NCBI GenBank assembly: GCA_947037115.1
Contig: CAMQTN010000009.1
Location: forward strand, 1-61,801
DNA: 61,801 nucleotides
Reading direction: 5' to 3'
DNA from: an uncultured Lachnospiraceae bacterium
GTDB taxonomy: Bacteria > Bacillota > Clostridia > Lachnospirales > Lachnospiraceae
A program made the translations under genes and the position numbers. Of the stretch, positions 34,611-43,255 are shown piece by piece. The stretch's first letter is position 1; each line of letters starts with the position of its first letter. Below the pieces are notes generated by a model, which was not told the origin of the DNA, did no database searches, and was given only the letters and a program-made list of their open reading frames with translations.

Positions 34611-34874
34611 CTAATCATCATAATGTCCTTTACAGGATTTCACAATTATTTCGTTATCAGAAATTTCATAAACCAAACGATTCACTTCGTCTATTCGTCT
34701 GCTAAACGATCCAGATTTTCCATATTTCAGCATTTCCGGCTTGCCTATCCCCTGTAACGCACCATCTCTTTCAATGCTCTGCAACAACTGATTAATCTTT
34801 CTTAACACTTTTTTATCTTGCGTCTGCCAATAGAGATATTCACTCCATCCATCTTCTGCAAAAGTGATTTTCAT
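34611..34874 (-). CDS. YoeB-type toxin
   Basis: An 87-residue RelE-superfamily ribosome-dependent mRNA interferase. KITFAEDGWSEYLYWQ, KINQLLQSIERDG, the Arg-rich FSRRIDEVNRLVYEI and the C-terminal SCKGHYDD match YoeB, including the terminal His-Tyr. It cleaves mRNA in the ribosomal A site when not bound by its antitoxin. It lies 2 bp after the YefM-type gene. Confidence 0.93.
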   Translation of the reverse strand: MKITFAEDGWSEYLYWQTQDKKVLRKINQLLQSIERDGALQGIGKPEMLKYGKSGSFSRRIDEVNRLVYEISDNEIIVKSCKGHYDD

Positions 34875-34876
34875 AA

Positions 34877-35134
34877 CTACTCCTCCATAGCCAGAAGTTC
34901 ATCCATAGTTTTCGTAACCACCTGTCCATTTCTAATCTGTTCATCAGCTCTATTCAGTTTAGCCAGATACTCTGCATTTTTTCTGGCTTTTGCCAAGTCA
35001 TTATATTCTGCTTCAGATATGATGACAACATTTTTATTTTCTTTACGTGATACGATCACAGGCTCTCCATTAAATGCCAGATCAAAATATTTTTTTATAT
35101 TAGCTCTTACATCCATTTGTTTTGTCGCAATCAT
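34877..35134 (-). CDS. YefM/Phd-type antitoxin
   Basis: An 85-residue antitoxin with the Phd/YefM DNA-binding N-terminus (DVRANIKKYFDLAFNGEPVI, then SRKENKNVVIISEAEYNDLA) and an acidic toxin-binding tail (DELLAMEE). It neutralises the downstream toxin and should repress its own promoter. AAAGGAG precedes the ATG. The pair lies between tRNA-Gln and hydE in an AT-rich patch, consistent with acquisition. Confidence 0.93.
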   Translation of the reverse strand: MIATKQMDVRANIKKYFDLAFNGEPVIVSRKENKNVVIISEAEYNDLAKARKNAEYLAKLNRADEQIRNGQVVTKTMDELLAMEE

Positions 35135-35181
35135 ATTACACTCCTTTCCGTACCAAAAAACGTACCACTTGCTATGTTTAT

Positions 35182-35211
35182 ATTATATGGTATCTGTTAT
35201 GTACCCGTCAA
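35182..35211 (-). promoter_or_regulatory. Promoter and GGTAC-type operators of the toxin-antitoxin operon
   Basis: TTGACG (35211-35206) and TATAAT (35187-35182) have an 18-bp spacer that contains GGTAC and GATACC. Two more GGTACG copies follow downstream (about 35150-35175). They are probable binding sites for the antitoxin dimers. Confidence 0.7.
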
Positions 35212-35295
35212 CCAAATAATATCCTTCAAAATTTGCATCAGTCATTACCATGTTTTTCCACCATGGTACGTTAAATTCCCCTGCATTTCCTGGCA

Positions 35296-35332
35296 GCAAA
35301 AAACCTCAGCAGATTATCTCCACTGAGGTTTT
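35296..35332 (-). terminator. Terminator downstream of tRNA-Gln
   Basis: On the minus strand AACCTCAG (35330-35323) pairs with CTGAGGTT (35309-35302) and is followed by TTTT. It lies about 5 nt past the tRNA 3' end. Confidence 0.85.
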
Positions 35333-35336
35333 CAAG

Positions 35337-35408
35337 CTGGGCTACAAGGATTCGAACCTTGAAATGACGGAGTCAGAGTCCGTTGCCTTACCGTTTGGCG
35401 ATAGCCCA
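35337..35408 (-). tRNA. tRNA-Gln (anticodon CTG)
   Basis: A 72-nt cloverleaf: acceptor TGGGCTA/TAGCCCA with discriminator G, T-loop GGTTCGAATCC, and an anticodon stem ACGGA/TCCGT enclosing CTCTGAC, hence anticodon CTG for CAG codons. The terminal CCA is not encoded. It has its own promoter and terminator. Confidence 0.95.
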
Positions 35409-35421
35409 TCAACAATTATCG

Positions 35422-35450
35422 ATTATAAAGGAAAAAGGGCAGTTTGACAA
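35422..35450 (-). promoter_or_regulatory. Promoter of tRNA-Gln, embedded in the glnN terminator
   Basis: TTGTCA (35450-35445) and a perfect TATAAT (35427-35422) are 17 bp apart. The predicted start near 35415 lies a few nt before the mature tRNA 5' end. The -35 box is in the loop, and the spacer in one arm, of the hairpin that ends glnN transcription. Confidence 0.75.
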
Positions 35451-35462
35451 GCCCTTTTTCCT
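35429..35462 (-). terminator. Terminator of glnN
   Basis: AGGAAAAAGGGC (35462-35451 on the minus strand) pairs perfectly over 12 bp with GCCCTTTTTCCT (35440-35429) around a 10-nt loop. A GC core with flanking A and T tracts makes a classical intrinsic terminator 20 bp after the glnN stop. Confidence 0.88.
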
Positions 35463-35483
35463 AATTTTTTTAAAAAAATTTTA

Positions 35484-37595
35484 TCAGATCTCAAACATCA
35501 GCTCTCCATAGGTCGGAATCGGCCAGTATTCCTTATCCACGATCATCTCCAATTCATCCGCCGGAGCACGCAGTTCATCCATGATAACCCTGACCGTATC
35601 CTTGTAGAAAAATGCCTGGGCCTTGACGTCCTCCATGGAAGAAGCCTCTTTCTCGGCCTTTTTCAGTTTGTCAAGCGCCGTCTGCATAGCCGCAAGCTTC
35701 TCTCCTACCTCCTGCAAAAGCTCATCCTGTGTGGAGGCATCCGCACCCGCCGTTTTCACTGCGTTGACGGTATCCGCAAGCTCTCTGGTATAACGGATCA
35801 CCGCAGGAATGATCTGCTTGCCCGCCATGTCGATCATGGTAAGCGCCTCAATGTTGATGGATTTCGCGTAAGTCTCATAGATAATTTCCTCTCTGGACTC
35901 CAGCTCCACCTTAGTGAAAATACCGAACTTCTCAAACAGCTTCACTGCCTTGTCGGTTGTGAGGGTTCCCGCCGCCTCAATCATGGACTTGATATTGGGC
36001 AGACCACGCCTTGCAGCTTCCGTCACCCACTCGTCGGCGTAGCCGTTGCCGTTAAAGATAATTCTCTGGTGCTCAGTCATATATTTCTTGATCAGATCGT
36101 GGATTGCCAGTTCCTTGTCATCCGCCTTCTCCAAAATATCAGCCGCCTCGCAGAAAGCCTCCGCTACAATCGCATTCAGGGTAGTGTTGGGGCTCGCAAT
36201 GGAATCTGCGGAACCCACCATACGAAACTCAAATTTATTTCCCGTAAAAGCAAAGGGCGATGTTCTGTTTCTGTCTGTAGCGTCCTTCTGGAAATCAGGC
36301 AGGGTGCTCACGCCTGTGAGGAGCTTTCCGCCCTCCTTGACAGTGGTTGCCTCACCCGTCTCAATCAACTGCGTCACCACGTCTTCAAGCTGCTCTCCGA
36401 GGAAAATGGAAATGATTGCCGGAGGCGCCTCATTTGCGCCAAGCCTGTGATCGTTCCCCACATCGGCAGCGGACTGGCGAAGCAGATCCGCATGCGTATC
36501 TACCGCTCTCATAACGCAGGCAAGCACCAGCAAAAACTGTACATTTTCATTTGGCGTCTCGCCGGGATCCAACAGATTCACACCATTGTCCGTGGTGATA
36601 GACCAGTTATCGTGTTTACCGGAACCGTTTACTCCCGCGTAGGGTTTTTCATGTAATAAGCAGCGCATGTTATGTTTCACAGCCACCCTTTTCATGGTCT
36701 CCATGACAATCTGGTTATGGTCTACCGCTATGTTGGCCGTCTCATAGATGGGGGCAAGTTCATGCTGTGCAGGTGCAACCTCGTTATGCTGTGTCTTGGC
36801 CGTAACACCCAGTTTCCACAGTTCCCTGTTCAGATCTTTCATATACTCGCCCACGCGTTCCCTGATAACGCCGAAGTAGTGATCCTCCATCTCCTGTCCC
36901 TTCGGGGCAGGCGCTCCGAACAGGGTACGTCCCGCGAACATCAGGTCTGTTCTCTTCATATACAAATCTTTGTCTACCAGAAAATATTCCTGCTCCGGCC
37001 CGACGGACGCCGTCACCTTTGTCGCTCCTGTATTTCCGAACAGCCGCACGATACGTAGTGCCTGCTCGCTCAAAGCCTCCATGGAGCGCAGAAGCGGCGT
37101 CTTCTTATCCAGCGCTTCACCCGTGTAGGAGCAGAACGCCGTGGGGATGCAAAGAATCGTTCCACAGCCGGACTCTTTCAGGAACGCTGGGGAAGTAATG
37201 TCCCATGCAGTGTAACCTCTCGCCTCAAAGGTGGCACGCAGACCGCCTGACGGGAAGGAGGACGCGTCCGGCTCTCCCTTGATCAGCTCCTTGCCGGAAA
37301 ATTCAGTCAGCATCTTGCCAAGCTCGTCGGGATGCGACACGAAAGCATCGTGTTTTTCGGCCGTAATGCCGGTCAGCGGCTGGAACCAGTGGGTATAATG
37401 GGTCGCGCCGTTCTCCACCGCCCAGTCCTTCATCGCCTTGGCTACGATATTCGCGGTGTTCATGGACAGCTCGCCGCCCTCGGTCATGACCTTCACCACT
37501 TCCTTGTAGGCGTTTCTTGTCAACCGCTCCTGCATCTTGCCAAGCGTAAACACATTCTTCGCAAAAATCTCTTCCACATTGAATACTTCGCTCAT
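35484..37595 (-). CDS. glnN: Type III glutamine synthetase
   Basis: A 703-residue GSIII enzyme that makes glutamine from glutamate and ammonia with ATP. Evidence includes the GSIII-specific length, the N-terminal [12 protein letters not shown]...KHDAF motif, [27 protein letters not shown], and ANRT-loop-like [16 protein letters not shown]. The start at 37595 ([11 protein letters not shown]) is chosen because GGAGGAGAG is 5-8 nt upstream. A longer frame would cross the leader hairpin. The leader holds a terminator, implying control by premature termination. It is a separate unit with its own promoter and terminator. Confidence 0.97.
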   Translation of the reverse strand: MSEVFNVEEIFAKNVFTLGKMQERLTRNAYKEVVKVMTEGGELSMNTANIVAKAMKDWAVENGATHYTHWFQPLTGITAEKHDAFVSHPDELGKMLTEFSGKELIKGEPDASSFPSGGLRATFEARGYTAWDITSPAFLKESGCGTILCIPTAFCSYTGEALDKKTPLLRSMEALSEQALRIVRLFGNTGATKVTASVGPEQEYFLVDKDLYMKRTDLMFAGRTLFGAPAPKGQEMEDHYFGVIRERVGEYMKDLNRELWKLGVTAKTQHNEVAPAQHELAPIYETANIAVDHNQIVMETMKRVAVKHNMRCLLHEKPYAGVNGSGKHDNWSITTDNGVNLLDPGETPNENVQFLLVLACVMRAVDTHADLLRQSAADVGNDHRLGANEAPPAIISIFLGEQLEDVVTQLIETGEATTVKEGGKLLTGVSTLPDFQKDATDRNRTSPFAFTGNKFEFRMVGSADSIASPNTTLNAIVAEAFCEAADILEKADDKELAIHDLIKKYMTEHQRIIFNGNGYADEWVTEAARRGLPNIKSMIEAAGTLTTDKAVKLFEKFGIFTKVELESREEIIYETYAKSINIEALTMIDMAGKQIIPAVIRYTRELADTVNAVKTAGADASTQDELLQEVGEKLAAMQTALDKLKKAEKEASSMEDVKAQAFFYKDTVRVIMDELRAPADELEMIVDKEYWPIPTYGELMFEI

Positions 37596-37625
37596 AATCT
37601 CTCCTCCATCCCGGCATCCTGTTTC

Positions 37626-37675
37626 AAAAAAAGCGTTCCAAAAAAACTCCTTTTTTGGAACGCCATCGTTCTGAA
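37626..37675 (-). promoter_or_regulatory. Terminator/antiterminator leader of glnN
   Basis: Between promoter and start codon, GCGTTCCAAAAAA (37663-37651 on the minus strand) pairs perfectly over 13 bp with TTTTTTGGAACGC (37645-37633). Seven U (37632-37626) follow, making an intrinsic terminator 31 nt before the ATG. Just upstream, GAACG can instead pair with the CGTTC of the terminator's 5' arm, forming a small competing hairpin. This is the layout of a transcription attenuator. The factor that switches it is unknown. ANTAR-type antiterminators control nitrogen genes in some clostridia. Confidence 0.65.
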
Positions 37676-37700
37676 TACCTGTATACAATTTCCGTCTTTA

Positions 37701-37729
37701 AGAATACCCTACTTTCTCTAAAAATGCAA
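37701..37729 (-). promoter_or_regulatory. Promoter of glnN
   Basis: TTGCAT (37729-37724) and TATTCT (37706-37701) with a 17-bp spacer give a leader of about 100 nt that contains the attenuator. Confidence 0.65.
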
Positions 37730-37817
37730 GCCCCAATTTCTATTTTTTCATAAAATATAAAATATACAACGATATTTTGTTCCTAAACAACACTTTTTGC
37801 AGCGAAATAAAGTCGTT

Positions 37818-39317
37818 CTACCTCTCCATCGCGTTCTCCGGCTCGTAAGTATGAAACCACACACTGTCTACGATTTTCCCGGTCTGGTTATTGTAAATAA
37901 CCACATTCAATCCGCTTTGGTTTTTGGAATACTCCTCCTCCCCGATCCGGATCGACGTCAGCCCGTTGCCCCACTCATCTTTTGTGCTGAGTGCATACAA
38001 TGGCACATACCCGTTACGGAGAGCCCCGCGGTACTCGACCCGGTCGAAGGAGAGCTGCTCAGACAGCACTTCACCGCCCGAAATCACCGCCAGATAATTG
38101 CATCCCTCCTGTCCGATTAAATCCGCAGACAGGCCAAGCTCCCTCAGAACTTCGACTGTGGATTCCTTAAGCGCACCGGTAAATTCATCCTTAGACGCCA
38201 ATACAACTGTATACTGCTCGTGATTTAACAGTGAAAGGTAAGGCTCTATCTCCCCTACATGATCCAGCGTGCAGTAATCCATAATAAAGTCATAGTCGTC
38301 CCTTGTCTCCTCCCACTGGGGCTCCGTTTTGCCCGCTATGTCGAACTGTCCGCTCAAAACCTCCCCTATATAGCCGGTTACCTTCACCGCGCCCCATATG
38401 TTAGGATGCCCGTCGTCACAGTTATCTTTTGCAATCTCATAATCCATCTGCCGATAAACTTCCCGCTCATTGAAGCTGATAAAATCACATCCGTTATTAT
38501 CCGCATAAGCCTGTACTGCATTGCACATCTCAAGATTGGCTGACACCGCAGGCGTAATCGTCAGGATCAGGGAAATATCCTTCTCCCGGCACAAATCATT
38601 AATTTTGTCCAGATATTCCAACATCAGGGGCTGCATTTGGGCCACATCGTCAGTCGCGTCCGTATCGTGGGGCTCAAAGCCCTCCCCCGCCTCTCCCAGA
38701 TAAAAATACAGCGGCGCAAACCCTTTCAGCTCAGAATGGCCTGCCATATCTTTATAAGTATAGTCATTCTTCTCCAGATTTTCCCATCTTGTGTGATAAC
38801 GCGCATTAGGGAAATAATAGCCCCACACATCCTGTTTTTCATCTATCTCACAGACGGTTCTGACCGCTTCCGCCTTCACCGGCGACCATCTCATAAAGTC
38901 AAGAGCCTTCCTGGTATAACTCTCCTCCGAATTTAAAGGTTCGTCAACCATATAGGGAAAACAAAAATAGCATTCAAGAACCACCGCTTTCGGAGATTGA
39001 TAGCGAAGCGCTTCTTTAAGCCAGTAATATGACGTCACCATCCCCTGCTGCTCGCAGCTCAGATTATAGCTGGTAATCCCATACTGATTATATAATTCCT
39101 GCGGCAAAAAAGTCGTAACTCCATGGCTGCTGCCCAGAAAAAGCACATCCACGCTGTCCTTTTCCAGATCATAAAAGCCGGCGTAGGTCGTCGTCGTGGG
39201 CCACGCAATATCCGTAAAAAATTTAGGCGTCACCAATCTGCAGTAAAAATGGAAGCAGATTGCAAATATCAGCAGAAAACACACCGCTCTTGCGGCAAAA
39301 CCCAGATTCTTTTTCAT
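37818..39317 (-). CDS. SGNH-like O-acyl transfer partner (AlgX/DltD-type role)
   Basis: A 499-residue protein with one N-terminal helix (about 8-26) and an extracellular SGNH-hydrolase-like domain. The nucleophile motif is VLFLGSSHGVTTF (about 60-72), and GHPNIWGAVKV near 315 supplies the likely Asp/His. It lies 3 bp after an MBOAT gene, the standard pairing in O-acetylation of polysaccharides (AlgI/AlgX, DltB/DltD, PatA/PatB). It probably completes acyl transfer to a surface glycan outside the membrane. The glycan is not known. Confidence 0.75.
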   Translation of the reverse strand: MKKNLGFAARAVCFLLIFAICFHFYCRLVTPKFFTDIAWPTTTTYAGFYDLEKDSVDVLFLGSSHGVTTFLPQELYNQYGITSYNLSCEQQGMVTSYYWLKEALRYQSPKAVVLECYFCFPYMVDEPLNSEESYTRKALDFMRWSPVKAEAVRTVCEIDEKQDVWGYYFPNARYHTRWENLEKNDYTYKDMAGHSELKGFAPLYFYLGEAGEGFEPHDTDATDDVAQMQPLMLEYLDKINDLCREKDISLILTITPAVSANLEMCNAVQAYADNNGCDFISFNEREVYRQMDYEIAKDNCDDGHPNIWGAVKVTGYIGEVLSGQFDIAGKTEPQWEETRDDYDFIMDYCTLDHVGEIEPYLSLLNHEQYTVVLASKDEFTGALKESTVEVLRELGLSADLIGQEGCNYLAVISGGEVLSEQLSFDRVEYRGALRNGYVPLYALSTKDEWGNGLTSIRIGEEEYSKNQSGLNVVIYNNQTGKIVDSVWFHTYEPENAMER

Positions 39318-39320
39318 CCG

Positions 39321-40757
39321 TTAAAATCCCCCGTAGATAAATGCCTGCGAGTCGTATCCCATTCCGTAAACACCATAAGTCATAATACCGAATATGACAG
39401 TCAGATACAGCGCCCATCTCACGTAAACGGGCTGTCTGAAAACCATATCCGAAAATGATGTCCCCTGCTCCTGTCTGACGCTTACCACAAACAAAATCAG
39501 GATGGAAATTACCAAAACTATCCATTCCTTCCACCCAAGTCCCAATGAGAGCAGGGCGTCATTGGTAAAAATCCACAAATTCTGAACCCGGAACATGCTC
39601 CATATCATTTGCAGTCCCGCTCTCAAATTCTCCGCCCGGAAAATAATCCACGCCGTCATAACGCACAGAAATGTCCATGCCCGGCGAACCCACAGCGTCA
39701 CGCCCGGCGCTTCCTCAAGTCCCAGCAGTTTTGCCGCTTTTCGTTGTATGTCCTTCGTCAGTTGTCCCACGATCTGATAAACGGCATGCATCAGTCCCCA
39801 CACCACAAACCGCAGTCCGGCGCCATGCCATATACCGCTGACCAAAAAAGTCAATGTCAGGTTGATATATGTCCTGACCCTGCCCTTCCTGCTGCCGCCA
39901 AGCGGGATATAAATGTAGTCTTTCAGCCACTGGCTGAGGGACATATGCCATCTATGCCAAAAGTCTTTCACAGAGACCGCCAGATAGGGATGATTAAAAT
40001 TATCCGCGAGCCGGATGCCGAACAGATTCGCCACACCCTTTGAAATGGATATGCACGCCGCGAAGTCCGCATAAAGCTCTATACTATACAATACGCCCGC
40101 AACCAGGACATAACAGCCCACATACTGATAATGGTAATCAAATATCTCATTGACAACCACAGCCGCCCTGTCCGCTATCATCAATTTCAGGAAAAATCCC
40201 CACATAATCCTGTAGAAACCGCCTACCACCATTCTCTCCTCAAACCGGTGTCCGGTATAAAGCTGATCTGCCAGTCTGCCGTAACGCGGTATGGGGCCCT
40301 GTACAATCTGGGGAAAAAACATCACATACAAAATGAACTTCAAAGGATTTTCCTGTGCCGTTATCCTGCCCATGTAAACATCCGCAAGATAAGATATCAC
40401 CTGTAATGTATAGAAGGATATGCCTGCCGGGACAATCCAATCCACGGCGCTCCTGTGCAGCAGGATTTCCAGAATATAATTACCGTTTTTGATGCAGAAC
40501 CAGGGAAGTATAATCAGTAAAATTGAACCTGCCAGTACCCCCCTGCTTCTCGTTTTCTGAAGGAGCAGGCCTGCGCCATAAGAAACCATAATGGTTGCAA
40601 GGATGACTGCCATCGCAATCCCCGTTCCCGTTATCTGCCAGTAAAAGAAAATGCTTCCGATAAGCAGTACAAGCCATCTGCTTTTCAACGGCAGGATATA
40701 GTACAGCAGCAATGCCGCCAGCACAAATATGTAAAAAGTCATCGAAATGTATGTCAT
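39321..40757 (-). CDS. MBOAT family O-acyltransferase
   Basis: A 478-residue polytopic membrane protein that moves acyl groups across the membrane. Motifs FWHRWHMSLSQWLKDYIYIP and SGIWHGAGLRFVVWG carry the conserved His of the AlgI/DltB/PatA group. Around ten helices are visible. CCGGAG precedes the ATG by 7 nt. The following SGNH-like protein is the likely acceptor-side enzyme. Confidence 0.93.
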   Translation of the reverse strand: MTYISMTFYIFVLAALLLYYILPLKSRWLVLLIGSIFFYWQITGTGIAMAVILATIMVSYGAGLLLQKTRSRGVLAGSILLIILPWFCIKNGNYILEILLHRSAVDWIVPAGISFYTLQVISYLADVYMGRITAQENPLKFILYVMFFPQIVQGPIPRYGRLADQLYTGHRFEERMVVGGFYRIMWGFFLKLMIADRAAVVVNEIFDYHYQYVGCYVLVAGVLYSIELYADFAACISISKGVANLFGIRLADNFNHPYLAVSVKDFWHRWHMSLSQWLKDYIYIPLGGSRKGRVRTYINLTLTFLVSGIWHGAGLRFVVWGLMHAVYQIVGQLTKDIQRKAAKLLGLEEAPGVTLWVRRAWTFLCVMTAWIIFRAENLRAGLQMIWSMFRVQNLWIFTNDALLSLGLGWKEWIVLVISILILFVVSVRQEQGTSFSDMVFRQPVYVRWALYLTVIFGIMTYGVYGMGYDSQAFIYGGF

Positions 40758-40786
40758 ATATTTTCTCCGGAGTTAATCTGTTTCTT

Positions 40787-42025
40787 TCACACCCTGCTTC
40801 GCAGGATATCCCCCGCCGCAGGCAGCTCTGACAGTCTCACATAAACGGTCTGCTTCGGATGCGGACAGGATTCCATCGGCTGCCACTCCCCGTCATACAT
40901 GGCAGTCACAGTCGCCGGAATGTTCGCACCGTCCGGCTTCATGATTTCAATGACGTCGCCCACACAGAATTTATTGCGCTGCTCAATACGGGCGCAGGGA
41001 AGCTCTTCCGTAAGCGCCTCCACAGTCCCCAGATACGTGTATTCGCTCACATAGGTACTCTCATCATAGATCTGGGCCGTCTCATCGGCTTTCCCGAAGT
41101 AAAATCCCGTGGTAAATTTGCGGTAAGTACACTTGGCAATCTCCGCCCGATACCACTCCATATTGGCACGGTAGCTCTCCCTGGAAAGGAAATAGTCGTC
41201 GATGGCCCGCCTGTAGGTGCGCGCCACAGTCGCCACATAGAGCGCGGTCTTCATCCTTCCCTCTATCTTAAAGCTGTCAATCCCCGCCTCCACAAGCTCG
41301 GGAATATGTTCGATCATATTGAGATCCCTGGAATTAAATATATAAGTGCCCCTGTCATTCTCAAAGACAGGCATATACTCCCCCGGTCTCGTCTCCTCCA
41401 CCAGCGCATATTTCCAGCGGCAGGGATGGGTACAGGCCCCGCGGTTCGCGCTCCGGTCTGTAAAATAACTGCTGAGAAGGCACCGCCCTGAGTAGGATAT
41501 GCACATCGCCCCGTGCACAAAACTCTCTATCTCCATCTCTTCGGGAATATTTTCCCTGATCTCTCTGATCTCCTTCAGGGACAGTTCCCTTGCCGACACA
41601 ACCCGCTTCGCGCCCTGCGCATGCCAGAATCGATATGTCATATAATTGGTATTGTTTGCCTGCGTGGAAATGTGAATATCAATCCCGGGACAGTTTTCGC
41701 GTGCCAGCATAAACATACCCGGATCCGATATGATCAGGGCATCAGGCTTTAAATCCCCAAGCTCTTTAAAGTAGGCCGCCGCTCCCTCAAGATCATAATT
41801 GTGCGCCAGAATATTAGCCGTGACATAGACGCGGACATTTCTCTCATGGGCATAGGCAATCCCCTCCGCCATCTGTTCCATGGAAAAATTTTTCGCCTTC
41901 GCCCGCAGGCCATAGGCCTCGCCGCCAATATAGACTGCATCGGCCCCAAAAATAACAGCCGTTTTTAACACCTCCAGACTGGAGGCCGGCACCAGCAATT
42001 CTGGCTTCTTACTTCTCTTCCTCAT
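40787..42025 (-). CDS. trhP: U32-family tRNA hydroxylation protein (TrhP-like)
   Basis: A 412-residue U32 'peptidase' protein. ATG 42025 follows GGGGAG. Motifs are PELLVPASSLEVLKTAV, GADAVYIGG, ESFVHGAMCISYSGRCLLSSY and the cysteine set in RSANRGACTHPCRWKY that ligates an iron-sulfur cluster. TrhP (YrrO in B. subtilis, YegQ in E. coli) hydroxylates U34 of tRNAs to ho5U with prephenate-derived chemistry. The trmR homologue just upstream supports this role over protease function. The symbol is by homology and context. Confidence 0.85.
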   Translation of the reverse strand: MRKRSKKPELLVPASSLEVLKTAVIFGADAVYIGGEAYGLRAKAKNFSMEQMAEGIAYAHERNVRVYVTANILAHNYDLEGAAAYFKELGDLKPDALIISDPGMFMLARENCPGIDIHISTQANNTNYMTYRFWHAQGAKRVVSARELSLKEIREIRENIPEEMEIESFVHGAMCISYSGRCLLSSYFTDRSANRGACTHPCRWKYALVEETRPGEYMPVFENDRGTYIFNSRDLNMIEHIPELVEAGIDSFKIEGRMKTALYVATVARTYRRAIDDYFLSRESYRANMEWYRAEIAKCTYRKFTTGFYFGKADETAQIYDESTYVSEYTYLGTVEALTEELPCARIEQRNKFCVGDVIEIMKPDGANIPATVTAMYDGEWQPMESCPHPKQTVYVRLSELPAAGDILRSRV

Positions 42026-42034
42026 ATCTGATAC

Positions 42035-42063
42035 TCCCCGGAGAATGCCTTCCCTTCGGCATT
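42035..42063. other. Hairpin in the trmR-trhP spacer
   Basis: GGAGAATGCC and GGCATTTTCC can pair around an 8-nt loop with one G-U pair. The arm overlaps the trhP ribosome site (GGGGAG region), so it could limit trhP translation. There is no U-run. Confidence 0.45.
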
Positions 42064-42081
42064 TTCCATTTTCTGCGCGCT

Positions 42082-42726
42082 TCACGCAAGTTTTACGCTT
42101 ACTGTTACGCCATCCCCCACAGGCAGCACTACTGTCTCCAACAGTTCATGATGCGTCAGTTCGTAAAGGTACTCGCGCATTCTGCTGTGGATTGTTCGGT
42201 TTCTTCTGGTCACAGCGAAACGTGACTCTATCACATCCCCATCCTGCAAAACGTTATCAGAAACCAGAAGCCCTCCCGGCGAAAGTACCCGCAGGGCATC
42301 GGGCAGAAAATGAATATACTGCCCCTTCGCCGCATCCATGAAGATAAAATCATAGGGGCCCGTAAGCTCCTTCAAAATATCCGCCGCATCTCCCGTAAGA
42401 AGCGTGATGGCGTCTTCTCTGCCCGCCCGCGCGAAATTGCTTTTTGCGACAGGTATCCTCTTTTCATATTTTTCGATGGTGGTGATCCGGCACCCCCTGG
42501 GAGCATACTCGCTCATCAAGAGCGCAGAAAAACCAATGGCGCACCCCACCTCCAAAATGGACATGGGCTTTCGCAGCGCGAGCAGGAATTTAATCAGTCC
42601 CTGCGTCTGCGTGCGTATAATCGGCACATTGGTTTCCAAAGCTTCCCTTTCTATCTGATCCAGCAGCGGCGTGTTGCCTTTATTCAAAGACGCCAGATAC
42701 GCATCCATGCGCTCCCCCGAAATCAC
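42082..42726 (-). CDS. trmR: tRNA 5-hydroxyuridine methyltransferase (TrmR-like)
   Basis: A 214-residue class I SAM O-methyltransferase with motif I ILEVGCAIGFSALLM, ITTIEKYEKR, and FIFMDAAKGQY with DNVLQDGDV. B. subtilis TrmR (YrrM) methylates ho5U34 to mo5U34. The neighbour TrhP makes the ho5U substrate, so these two genes form a pathway. The start is GTG 42726 behind GGGGAGGAG and overlaps the stop of the MltG-like gene by 4 bp. Confidence 0.85.
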   Translation of the reverse strand: MISGERMDAYLASLNKGNTPLLDQIEREALETNVPIIRTQTQGLIKFLLALRKPMSILEVGCAIGFSALLMSEYAPRGCRITTIEKYEKRIPVAKSNFARAGREDAITLLTGDAADILKELTGPYDFIFMDAAKGQYIHFLPDALRVLSPGGLLVSDNVLQDGDVIESRFAVTRRNRTIHSRMREYLYELTHHELLETVVLPVGDGVTVSVKLA

Positions 42727-43160
42727 GGTGTCTCCTCCCCTGCATCTGATGAATCTCCTGCGCCCTGTGCATCTTCCGCGTCGGCATCTTCCTCCGGCGC
42801 ATCCGCCGACATCACCTCCAGCATCTCCTCCGCTGTCATGGCCGTGCTCAGATCATAGATACCGGGTTGTATTTTGTCGTGATTCTCTGACAGGAGCTCC
42901 TGTATCACAAAAAGATTTGCATCCCGGATCAGCCCCCGCTCCTCCAACATCTGGCCCACGTCTTTCGCGGAGACAGGCTCTTCCACACTGACGCTGATCG
43001 TCCTTCCCTCTCCCTCAGAGACAGGCTCTTCCGTGAATACGCGATAACCATACTCATAAGACGCAGTGGCCGCCTTTATAATGTACGTCACAGCAAAAAC
43101 CAAAGCCACCACCTTGACAATCAGCTCAAATACAGAACCGATAACTTCTTTTATACTCAC
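42723..43160 (-). CDS. Short MltG/YrrL-like membrane protein
   Basis: A 145-residue protein from GTG 43160 with GGAGGAG just upstream. A longer frame exists, but it runs into the repeat region. It has one helix (FELIVKVVALVFAVTYII), then a LysM-like segment typical of the start of MltG (PVSAKDVGQMLEERGLIRDA...IQPGIYDLSTAMTAEEML). It ends in an acidic tail. The catalytic transglycosylase domain of MltG/YceG (normally about 330 residues in all) is absent. Its place before trmR matches yrrL of B. subtilis. It may modulate wall synthesis without catalysis, or be a degraded homologue. Confidence 0.75.
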   Translation of the reverse strand: MSIKEVIGSVFELIVKVVALVFAVTYIIKAATASYEYGYRVFTEEPVSEGEGRTISVSVEEPVSAKDVGQMLEERGLIRDANLFVIQELLSENHDKIQPGIYDLSTAMTAEEMLEVMSADAPEEDADAEDAQGAGDSSDAGEETP

Positions 43161-43200
43161 ATTTACTCCTCCCCAGCCCGACCGTGCATCTGTGCATTCT

Positions 43201-43227
43201 CGAAAATCCATGCAAGCATGGTTTTCG
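43201..43227. repeat. 27-bp palindrome, copy 2
   Basis: CGAAAATCCATGCAAGCATG followed by GTTTTCG. It matches the copy at 23219 in 24 of 27 positions, and the paired changes keep the stem. It lies in the ylbF-mltG spacer. Confidence 0.6.
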
Positions 43228-43255
43228 CTCTGACACTTTTTCGCCCACTGCCAAG

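Noticed and set aside
34423..35336. A possible attachment-site pair marking insertion at tRNA-Gln
   Set aside because: No repeat of the tRNA 3' end could be found across the toxin-antitoxin interval.
42723..43211. A longer start for the MltG-like gene
   Set aside because: The upstream extension runs into the 27-bp palindrome and lacks a ribosome site. GTG 43160 has GGAGGAG in place.
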